A stretch of DNA of 64,000 nt from Ficedula albicollis (lineage: Eukaryota; Chordata; Aves; Passeriformes; Muscicapidae), in the NCBI RefSeq assembly GCF_000247815.1, contig NC_021686.1, positions 13,314,042-13,378,041 of the forward strand, read 5' to 3'. The position numbers were made by a program, and so were the translations under genes. The notes below the pieces were generated by a model that had not been told where the DNA came from, ran no database searches, and worked only from the letters and a program-made list of their open reading frames with translations. This document shows, in pieces, positions 14,201 to 24,700 of this stretch (position 1 is the stretch's first letter; each line of letters begins with the position of its first letter).

Positions 14201-16407
14201 CCAGGTCCCTCCTGCCTTGGGGATGCTGAGACATCTCCAGCTTGGCTGTGTCTGCACTGCTCAGGGTGGGACCAGCAGGAAATGTGTTACCCAGAGATGG
14301 CTGCAGAGTTATTGCAGGGAAGTCCTGAGCTCCTCAGCACAGCTGCAAACAAGAAAAAAAAAAACAAACCAAAAACAGGCAAAAAAGCAATCTGCTGGTG
14401 CTGTGCAGGGGAGCAGGGTGCAAGCTCTGAGGATTTGAGAACCTGCATCCTGCTTGCTTCTGGAGGATCTGAGCAAAGAGTGATGTTTTCATTCCATGAG
14501 AAAACTTAGTATTCCTTGGTTCATGACTTTTATTGGAATGCAGATTCTTAAAGTACTGAAGTAATTGCAATGTCTTATTTGATGGTGGCTGAGTGCTACA
14601 GGAGGCAGTGTTACAACTTGGAGCAGTCAAACCCAACCATTTACACTGACATGGCTAAACAAGAGGAGCAGAGTTGTTTCTGCAATCCTATTCTAAGTCC
14701 AGTCTGTAAGGAAAGTGTAGAATATGCCACCTTCTCCATCCAGCCCTCTCTCTCTGGACTGTGGGGTTTATTTCAGAGGGAATGTCCTTCAGACTCTTTG
14801 TTTAAAAAACAAAGTGCTGTAACGGGGGGTCAGAGGTGATGTGTGATGTCAGGGATTCCTCACTCAACTGCTCCAGGTAATGATGCAGTTCTTTAACCTC
14901 TCAGAAAAGGTGGGCACACCGTGTCCAGTGAGTGCCCATCCCTTGCCCTGCCTTAATTAACACCTGACAGTGCTAATGAGCAGCAGCGTTGGCACACAGA
15001 GGAGTGCTGATGTGCACCCTGCAATTTTAGCACCAAAGTGAGGGAGTTGGATTTGAATCTTCTCCAAAGCTCTGAATTGGGGTCAATGCACTTTAACTGC
15101 TGAGAGGAAGGGAAGATGGCTTCTGTGGGAGGAGGTGCCCTGCCTGAGCTCCAGCAAGATGTGATTCCCGTGGATTTCATGCACAGGTACATTTTTTTAT
15201 CTTATTCAGCCCCCCATGCTTTGTCTGGCAGTGAGACAAGAAGGCAGGAAACCACAGTGGTGCATTTTTGTGGCGTTGGATACACTCAGGTTTATTCTAA
15301 AAGCCTGGGACCAGACCTGGCTTTACCACAACCCTACAAACATCATGGGAACAAGCAGTTCTGTTGCCCCTTCCCAGGTGAAACTGTGACATAAGGAGCC
15401 AAAGAAACCAAGGATCAGACGTGGTTTTAATTCCCGGTTTTTAATGCCCGACTTAGGATGACAGAAGGAGAGATCCAGTGGATCTGATTGTTCTCCTTGC
15501 AGAAGAGATTTTTCTTCTCTGAGAACAAAGGGTGAAACTGCACAAGGAATTTTGGGTGCTTCCTGTAATCCACACTCTCAGAGACCAGCCCCCCCATCAT
15601 TAATTAAGCTCTCTAAGAGCTTTCTGAGGTGGGGAAGTAGCAATATCCCTCTTCTTTAAAATGGAGAACTTGAACCAAATGCTGGTAGAAGTCAGATGGA
15701 AAGATGGTGGCTACAACAGATGTTCTTGATAAAAAATCCTCTCCCTTGCTTCCTCTGCAGCCTCAGGCAGGGGGAGGCTGGGCTGCAGTGGGCACCAGTG
15801 GGTGCTGCTGGTTTTAGTGCCTGAAGAAGCTGCAGCCACCAGCCCACCTGAGCTGGCACAAGGCCATGCATCATCTTCTTTTCAGTCAACCAACCTGGTG
15901 CCCCTGTTTTCCTTGCCCCCAGAGTTTTAGCTGTGGGGATGAGGTGGGTGTGGAAGTGGCAGTTCCTCATTTTTCCTTGGAAGCCACATAAAAGGTCAGA
16001 AATACCCATCTGGGTTGTATGGTTGTGTCAGGTGCCGTTTGCTGGCTGGCTTGGACACACCTGCTTGGTGTCACAGGTTTGTGCCAGAGCAGCCTGCAGA
16101 AGAAAGCAGTTGATTTTGCTCCGTGGCAGGTGGCAGAGGTGATGCAGCAAACGTGACGGTGTGACAGCAGCACTGTTGGCAATGTTAGTGGCATTTTTTC
16201 AGCAGGGCTTCCCCTGGTGGTGCTTTCTGCACTCATGGTTGGGTGCTGGTGATCACTGGGATGGTGGCAGGTGGGTGCATCCCTCGTTCTGTGCCTCAGG
16301 AGAGGAAGCAGACTTGTTGGGGACACGATGCTGTGTGGTCCAACACCAGCAACCAGAGGTGTTGTAGGGCTCGTGGTTGTGCAGCTTCCATCTGAGCAGG
16401 GCAGCCT
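11229..16407. other. Intronic sequence upstream of ADAP1 PH1, possible regulatory islands
   Basis: No exon recognised. Three stretches (about 11690-11950, 12290-12570 and 13500-13660) are free of repeats and rich in AT-type transcription-factor words such as TAATTG, TGATTAA, GATAA and TGTAAACA. They look more like conserved non-coding elements than their flanks. This is pattern-based inference only. Confidence 0.35.
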
Positions 16408-16593
16408 CACAGAATCACAGGATGGTTTGGGTTGGAAAGGGCCGTAAAGAACATCCCTGCCATGGGCAGGGACACCTTCCACTATCCCAGGTTGCTCCAA
16501 GCCCTGTCCAGCCTTGGACACTGCCAGGGATGGGGCACCCACAGCTTCCCTGTGCCAGGGCCTCAGCACCCTCACAGGGAAGACTTTGGTCAA
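16408..16593 (-). mobile_element. CR1 LINE 3' fragment (antisense)
   Basis: Begins with an AGAATCACAGGATGGTTTGG-type word and continues through a CCATGGGCAGGGACACCTTC-type word, which is the reverse complement of the CR1 3' end in birds. It is a heavily 5'-truncated, dead copy. It forms the left end of a 1.2 kb segment that recurs at 22684-23885. Confidence 0.85.
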
Positions 16594-17599
16594 ACCTCGT
16601 TTGTGTCAATGGATTATCAATATTCCAGAAAGCAATTTACTGCTGGAAGTCAGAGAGGGTTTCAGCTTCTGCTTTTCTGCAGGATGAAACCCTACCTCAC
16701 CCCATGATCACAGAGAAGACCCACAGGTAAATAAATAAATAAGTATATAAGTACCCAAGTGGTAGCTGGATAAGACATCAAAATTTTAATAGTACAGCTT
16801 ATTGTTCATTAGCTCCAGCCTGGTTTGGTCATCATTAACTTCAGGAGTGAACTCTTCTTGCTGATCCTCTTTGTGGTGCTGCCTGGGGTGTCCTTAGCTG
16901 CTTAGGGAGGAAAGCAAGTGGTAAGTGAGTAAAACCTCAGACAAATAGGTCAGAGTTTTCCAAAGCATTGCTTGTCTGTGTCCTATTATGTTTTGGGCTT
17001 TTTTCAACTTTAAGTAGCTTAACAAACCAAAACAAAGGTTTTTCATTTTTGGGAATGGTTATTTACCACATTAGACCATTTTTGAGATGCCCCCCATTCA
17101 AATCCTTAAAACTGAGATTTCAAAATTTCACGTGAGCCTTTCCTCCTTTCCCAGATAATTTCTAAAGCATAAAAAATTTTAAATCTTAGAGAAGGCCAAC
17201 TTCTCCTTTGATATGGTCTTTTCCTGCACTACAGCGACCTCACCTGAAAGGGTTGACAGGGTTTATTTTGGGATTCAGTCTGGCTCATTGAACATGTCCT
17301 GATCTGATGTGTGAAGCTTCTCATGCCCTAATGGCAGCAGGACAGCTCAGCATCCTTCTCCCTGTGCTCAGCATCCCAGGCAGGGCGGCTCTGAATCTCC
17401 TTTCCCACAGTCTCAGACCACAAGGCAGGGTTTGAGTGCTCCCTGTGTGGAACACTTAAAATTCATGTGGCATTTCTAAGCAGAACCTTCAGAGACATAC
17501 AGCACAAGCTGTTGGGTCTTACCAGAGATAAATGAATACATGAGTTTAAAATCAAAGAAATTGTAAAACGATTGTTTTGAAGGAGGAAAAGAATGGGGA
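16408..17599. repeat. Dispersed 1.2 kb duplicated segment, copy A
   Basis: Nearly identical to 22684-23885, starting at the CR1 tail and ending at AATGGGGA. The few differences include a 9-bp indel in the CR1 part, a variable T-run near 17040 and single substitutions. Both copies lie in ADAP1 introns about 6.3 kb apart. Past the CR1 tail the segment shows no coding signature. Confidence 0.9.
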
Positions 17600-18666
17600 C
17601 ACGTCATGATCACAGAGAAGATCACCCCTGAGGATCCGAGTGTGCCCAGGTGCCTCTAAATACAAAGCTGTTGCTAAAATAGTGCAGCACATGAGACAAG
17701 CAAGAGAGGGTTTATTTGCTGTCTCCAGTGCCCTGCAGTGTGAGATCTGTTCCCTGTTCAGCCTCCTGCAGTTTTGATTCTCAGCACCTTCCCTGGCTGT
17801 TTGCACAAGCCCTTAGATCAGGCTTTGAGGACACTTCTTGCTGACACACAGTTTGCCTGGGGAACCTGTGTGGGTTCATGTTGGGTTCAAGTGCTGTTCA
17901 CAGTGGTTTGCACTGATGGGTGTTGGCAGGGGCTCAGGTTTGGGCAGAGCAGAGGAGCAGCTCCTGAGGATGCAGCCCTGAAGGGAGGAAAAAGGAAAAA
18001 GAAAAGAAGCAAGCAAAAATCTGTACCAAAGTGCACTGAAATCGGCAGCTGGCTTTGTCAGAGCAGCCAGGAGCTCTGTTGCTGAAGCTATTGGCCTGGG
18101 AAGAGCCAACATGTGAGCCACAGGATGGATAACACTTGGTTGTGTTGGGTTTTTGTAATTCTTCCTTGCAGTGGAATTTGGATCCTGTGTTTTGACACAA
18201 GGAGTTGGAAAGAGAACAACAAAGTGATGAAATGTCCAATGTCATCCCCCAGTGCTGGCTGTGGCTGTGGGATAAACCGGGGTTTGGGCCATCCCATCTG
18301 CACCTCCAGGCAGTGGCAGGGTGGGTTTTGGGAATGCAGGCAGTGGGGACAGAGGGGACAGAGGGCACGCTCTGCCTGTGCTGGCTCAGCCCGGGACTGA
18401 GCTGTAATAATGCACCAGGGGCCCTGCAGGCAGCCACTCCTTGGGTGTCAGAGTGGAGATGTCTGAAGCACAAGCTGTTGGAAATAATGAGAGCAGAGTG
18501 AGAGGGGCAGATCTGAAGGAGAATGCCCAACTCATTCATGTCCTCAGCAGAACAGCCACACACTTGCTTTGCTTAGTTCTGAAGTCTGAGTTCTTTTCTT
18601 TATGCCAACTCTCTTTATAAATACAGCACTTTACCCCTGGTTCTCAGTCATTCCTTTCTGCTGCAG
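17600..18666. other. Intron immediately upstream of ADAP1 PH1 exon 1
   Basis: Unique non-coding sequence ending in the pyrimidine-rich acceptor ctttctgctgcag at 18654-18666. No other exon or repeat recognised. Confidence 0.6.
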
Positions 18667-18779
18667 GGTACAGAGAAGGATTTCTGTGGAAGAGAGGACG
18701 TGACAATGGGCAATTCTTAAGCCGAAAATTCGTGTTATCAGAGAGGGAAGGTGCTCTGAAGTACTTCAACAAAAACGAT
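18667..18779 (+). CDS. ADAP1: ADAP1 exon: start of PH1
   Basis: Acceptor ctgcag, donor gat|gtgagt. The first two bases finish a split glycine codon, then YREGFLWKRGRDNGQFLSRK and the strand that follows to KND. It holds the basic lipid-binding loop of PH1. Confidence 0.95.
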
Positions 18780-21700
18780 GTGAGTACCTGGGGTTGCTGT
18801 GTGCAGATGGGATTGCAGCTGTGAGAGCATCCTGGAACGTGTAATTCCCAGGGCACCAGTGCATTGATTCAATTTCCACGAGCACTAAGTCCCTGGCTGC
18901 TCCAGGAAAGAGCTGCAGGCTCAGCTCACCCTCCCTTTAGTGGGATTTGCCCTTTCCTCCAGCACAGTCATGGAGAGATGCCCCACAGGCCCATTCACAC
19001 ATTCCTGCTCTGGTGCCCTTTAAAGTCCATAGGGCTTTTCTCAAACCACCAGCAAAAGAATTTTTCTCATCTCTGGCTCTGCATCATCCAGCTAACGTGG
19101 GTTTCACCTTGATGACTGCTTTGTGATGAAGGTGTCACCACCTTGCAGTGGTCACTGGGGTCTGAGTTCTCCTTTGCATGGCATGGCATGGCATGCAATC
19201 CAGAGGGAAAGCTCCCTGGTTTTCTGTTCCAGTGTCAGGCAGTGTGGAAGTATTTGTCTTTCAATCCAGACGGAAAGCTCCCTGGTTTTCTGTTCCAGTG
19301 TCAGGCAGTGTGGAAGTATTTGTCTTTTTCCCCAGAGTATGTTTCATTATTGTGAGAACTGGAGCTCTTACAAAAATCACATTTGTGATGAATGGATGGG
19401 CACTCCACTGTTCAGCACCATCTACTGGAGAAAGCCAAGGTGTTTGTTCTGACCTTTGAGTCTCCCCTGGCCGTCACAGCTGAGAGCAGCCCAGGCTGAG
19501 CCACCAGCCAGTTTTCCCAAGCAGTTGGTGCAGTTGTGGTGTCAGGATGAACCCGAGGATGGGAACATCCATCCTCACTTTTCCGTGGCTTTGACAGCAC
19601 CATCTTCCCCTTCAGCTTGGATTGTTATGGGGCAGTTGCATCTCATGAAGAAGAGAGAGCCAGTCCTTGCTGAGGGAGAAGTGAAAGTCCCAGCAGTTCC
19701 ATTCAGTCACTCTTGACTGCTCTGAGAGTTTAAAGCTGCTTTGCCTCGCTGTTGACCTCAGCTGTGGAGGGAATGGTGCTGTCTAGACATCCTCTCTGCT
19801 GGGATTTCCCCACCAGGGCCGTGTGTCCACAGCAAATCCCCTGGTTCCCAAAGCAGCACTGACACCTCTGCACAGTGCTGGGACCATGGCACCACCCCAC
19901 AGCTACTGCTGGCCCTGCTCCAAAACTGGTGTCACCAAGGGGCTGATCTCTATTTGTTGGGATGGCTTTTGTCACAGTTGCAGTCCTGGAGGGGTGGTCA
20001 GCTTCTAGAGACACTTTGTAGGAGGATGAACAGCACTATGGTGCTGCCACTGAGGGTGCAGGTGGGGCTGGGAGCCCTCTCAGGCTAACCCACCCTAGAG
20101 GTGGGCTGTAAGGATTGTGTTTGTCCCTCTGAAAAGAAAGTTCCTGGTTCAGAAGGCAAGGGGAGGAGCAGAGTCAGCAGCCAGTGCTCAGGTGAGAGGA
20201 TGGGACATGGACATGGACATGGACATGGACATGGACATGGACTTGTCCCCAGCTGAGCAGCGGAGTCTGTTGTTGGCAAAGGGGTTAATCATCCATCTCT
20301 TGGGACAAGGATGAGCTGTCTGTAGGTGCTGGAGAGTCACAAAGCATCCTGGCCTGTTAGTTAGCAGTCTGCCTGTTTTTGTACCCCTGCTGAATTTTGC
20401 AGAGCAGAGCATTTTCCAGCCTGGCAGGATGACACCTGAGCAGAGCCTGGGGTATCTCATCACCAGGTAGTTTTGTGGGCTGGGATTCAAATGGCCTCAA
20501 ACTGGCTTTTGTTCTGAAAGCAGGAAGTGAACTGCTTTCTGGTTTGAAAGGCACTTCTCAGGTGTTTGCTGACTCAGCTGTGCTTTGCAGGCAAAAGAAC
20601 CCAAAGCAATTATGAAGATCGAGCACCTCAACGCGACTTTCCAGCCTGCAAAAATCGGGAACCCTCACGGGCTGCAGATCACTTACTTGAAGGACAATAG
20701 CACAAGGAACATCTTTGTCTATCATGAAGATGGCAAGGTGAGGCTGTGGAGGTGATGAGAAGGTTTGGGTTGGGAAGCTGGAATCACTTGGAGGGTGGCA
20801 GGGGTACAGGATGCACAGCCAGCTTTGAGAGAGTTTGTCTTGTTCTTCCAAGCATAAAGGCTGGCAAACTGTGTTCTAAGTAAACAGATGCAAATGGAAG
20901 GAATTGGAAATTTTTTGCAGCTTGGAGTATAGGATTTTTCAAGGCAGGCTCCTTGGTACCCAGAGGAGATGGGGTGGATGGAGCGTTGGAAGATGAGGGG
21001 ACTCAGCCCAAAGACTTGCAGAAGGAATGTAGGAGAAGCAGGGAACTGTTGTGGTTCTGCCTGTCTCACACTTAATACAGTGCAGATATTCATGTTTATG
21101 TTGAAATAAATCCCCTTTCTCAGATGTCTCTGAAGGGAGGTGTAAAGGAGAAGGCCAGTGGGTCTGGGGTGGTCATTTGTGGGTCCCAGGAGCTGCTCCA
21201 GCAGAGCTCCCAAACTTCCCCTCCATGCCAAGTGCTTGTCAGCAGGTGCTTCTTTAGCCCAGCACAGTGTCACTCGAGCTGCTCTCAGCTTCTCCCTGCT
21301 GCAGTTTAAACCAGAATGATTAGCAGCAGCTCTTCTGTGGGAAGGTTTTATCCCAGTGTTGTGTCAGTGTCTGTGGTTTGCTGGGCTTTGGTGGTTTGCT
21401 TAGCCCAGCTGGGAGGAATGCAGTCAGGGCTGTGCTGCCTTTGGGGTTTGTGTTTCAGCTCTGAGGTTTCTGCCGGGGCTGGTCCCACGCAGGGGCAGGA
21501 TGTGCTCTGATGAAATCTGACAGTGACCCAGCTGAATTCCTTTCAACTTCCCTGAATTTGGTCTGTCTCCTTGGCTGCACGAGGGCTGCAAGAGGATGAA
21601 TGCCCTGGAGTGAACTCCTGCCCTTTGGAGGCTGCCCTGGGACTCACCTGTGGTCTCCTGCTGCCCTTTGCTGCCTCTTGTCCCCCCCAGCAGCCCCAGT

Positions 21701-24700
21701 GTGTCCTCCTGCACCCCAGAGGTGCTGCCTCTCCCTGGTCTGAAGTGGTGGAGTCTCATTTAGGCTCCTTCTCACATTTCACAGAATCACAGGATGGTCT
21801 GGGTTGGAAAGGACCTTAAAGATCATCTCATTTCACCCTGCCATGGGCAGGGACACCTTCCACTGTCCCAGGTTGCTCCAAGCCCTGTCCAGCCTTGGAC
21901 ACTGCCAGGGATGGGGCACCCACAGCTTCCCTGTGCCAGGGCCTCAGCACCCTCACAGGGAAGACTTTGGTCAAACCTCGTTTGTGTCAATGGATTATCA
22001 ATATTCCAGAAAGCAATTTACTGCTGGAAGTCAGAGAGGGTTTCAGCTTCTGCTTTTCTGCAGGATGAAACCCTACCTCACCCCATGATCACAGAGAAGA
22101 CCCACAGGTAAATAAATAAATAAGTATATAAGTACCCAAGTGGTAGCTGGATAAGACATCACCCAGCACAGTGTCACTCGAGCTGCTCTCAGCTTCTCCC
22201 TGCTGCAGTTTAAACCAGAATGATTAGCAGCAGCTCTTCTGTGGGAAGGTTTTATCCCAGTGTTGTGTCAGTGTCTGTGGTTTGCTGGGCTTTGGTGGTT
22301 TGCTTAGCCCAGCTGGGAGGAATGCAGTCAGGGCTGTGCTGCCTTTGGGGTTTGTGTTTCAGCTCTGAGGTTTCTGCCGGGGCTGGTCCCACGCAGGGGC
22401 AGGATGTGCTCTGATGAAATCTGACAGTGACCCAGCTGAATTCCTTTCAACTTCCCTGAATTTGGTCTGTCTCCTTGGCTGCACGAGGGCTGCAAGAGGA
22501 TGAATGCCCTGGAGTGAACTCCTGCCCTTTGGAGGCTGCCCTGGGACTCACCTGTGGTCTCCTGCTGCCCTTTGCTGCCTCTTGTCCCCCCCAGCAGCCC
22601 CAGTGTGTCCTCCTGCACCCCAGAGGTGCTGCCTCTCCCTGGTCTGAAGTGGTGGAGTCTCATTTAGGCTCCTTCTCACATTTCACAGAATCACAGGATG
22701 GTCTGGGTTGGAAAGGACCTTAAAGATCATCTCATTTCACCCTGCCATGGGCAGGGACACCTTCCACTGTCCCAGGTTGCTCCAAGCCCTGTCCAGCCTT
22801 GGACACTGCCAGGGATGGGGCACCCACAGCTTCCCTGTGCCAGGGCCTCAGCACCCTCACAGGGAAGACTTTGGTCAAACCTCGTTTGTGTCAATGGATT
22901 ATCAATATTCCAGAAAGCAATTTACTGCTGGAAGTCAGAGAGGGTTTCAGCTTCTGCTTTTCTGCAGGATGAAACCCTACCTCACCCCATGATCACAGAG
23001 AAGACCCACAGGTAAATAAATAAATAAGTATATAAGTACCCAAGTGGTAGCTGGATAAGACATCAAAATTTTAATAGTACAGCTTATTGTTCATTAGCTC
23101 CAGCCTGGTTTGGTCATCATTAACTTCAGGAGTGAACTCTTCTTGCTGATCCTCTTTGTGGTGCTGCCTGGGGTGTCCTTAGCTGCTTAGGGAGGAAAGC
23201 AAGTGGTAAGTGAGTAAAACCTCAGACAAATAGGTCAGAGTTTTCCAAAGCATTGCTTGTCTGTGTCCTATTATGTTTTGGGCTTTTTTCAACTTTAAGT
23301 AGCTTAACAAACCAAAACAAAGGTTTTTTCTTTTTTGGGAATGGTTATTTACCACATTAGACCATTTTTGAGATGCCCCCCATTCAAATCCTTAAAACTG
23401 AGATTTCAAAATTTCACGTGAGCCTTTCCTCCTTTCCCAGATAATTTCTAAAGCATAAAAAATTTTAAATCTTAGAGAAGGCCAACTTCTCCTTTGATAT
23501 GGTCTTTTCCTGCACTACAGCGACCTCACCTGAAAGGGTTGACAGGGTTTATTTTGGGATTCAGTCTGGCTCATTGAACATGTCCTGATCTGATGTGTGA
23601 AGCTTCTCATGCCCTAATGGCAGCAGGACAGCTCAGCATCCTTCTCCCTGTGCTCAGCATCCCGGGCAGGGCGGCTCTGAATCTCCTTTCCCACAGTCTC
23701 AGACCACAAGGCAGGGTTTGAGTGCTCCCTGTGTGGAACACTTAAAATTCATGTGGCATTTCTAAGCAGAACCTTCAGAGACCTACAGCACAAGCTGTTG
23801 GGTCTTACCAGAGATAAATGAATACATGAGTTTAAAATCAAAGAAATTGTAAAACGATTGTTTTGAAGGAGGAAAAGAATGGGGAGAGATTTTTGCCCAG
23901 GAAAGGGAGAAATGCCGGAGCTTCTTGGACTTCATTATCACTGTGGCTGTTCCTAAAGGACCCACAGACACAGCTGACAGACTGGCATACAAGATAAAGT
24001 GAGGGTTAGCTACTCTTTTAGCAGAACATTGAAGTATTGCTGGAATTTGGGTGGGATGCAGGTTGCACCAGCCCAGCCATGCTGATAGGGTCAGCTCAAT
24101 ATTTCAAATGCTCTTTTGGGGCTGGTTTTGCCAGTTCAGAGATGTTTAAATCCTCCCCTCTGCAGGGTGCTCACTGGAAGCTCTGCACATGTTTGGCAGC
24201 TTGGAAAAGCAGCTGAATGTTCCACATCCTTCACCTTTTTGCTGTGTTCTGTGTTTTTTAGGATTGCTGCTGCATTGTGCTCTGTCACTGGGGCCAGAGT
24301 GATGGGGCACAGCGGGATCAGGTTATTTTGTGTGCAGGCTGCATTCCTCACTCTGCTTTTCTTCCTCATTATTAGGAAATCGTGGATTGGTTCAACGCCA
24401 TCCGGGCAGCACGTTTCCATTACTTACAAGTGGCATTCCCTGGAGCCAGTGACTCTGATGTGAGTGTTCCTGCAGCATCGGCTGGGCGGGGCTTTTTCCC
24501 ACTCTGGCTCATTTTTAGCATCCTGTTAACGAGCTGGAAAGCTTGGGGAGTGCTCCATCCTTCGGAGCGTTCTGCGATTACCGGGCTGAGGTGGTTGAGG
24601 AGGGATGCTGAGCCCACCTGCTCGCAGCAGCCAGCCTTGGCCCCGGCATGCACAGGGGCTGTAGGAGGAACTCCAGCCCTGCCGCGTCTGCAGCACCAGC

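Larger units (their letters stand above)
21258..23065. repeat. 904-bp direct tandem duplication containing a CR1 tail
   Basis: Copies 21258-22161 and 22162-23065 look essentially identical by eye. The junction fuses GACATCA to CCCAGCAC. After copy 2 the sequence continues as in dispersed copy A, so the ancestral state was a single copy. The duplicated open frames inside are shadows of the repeat, with no coding support. Confidence 0.95.

Noticed and set aside
21316..23015. Duplicated 64-111-codon frames in both 904-bp copies
   Set aside because: They recur only because the DNA is duplicated; the frames overlap a CR1 tail on both strands and match no protein.
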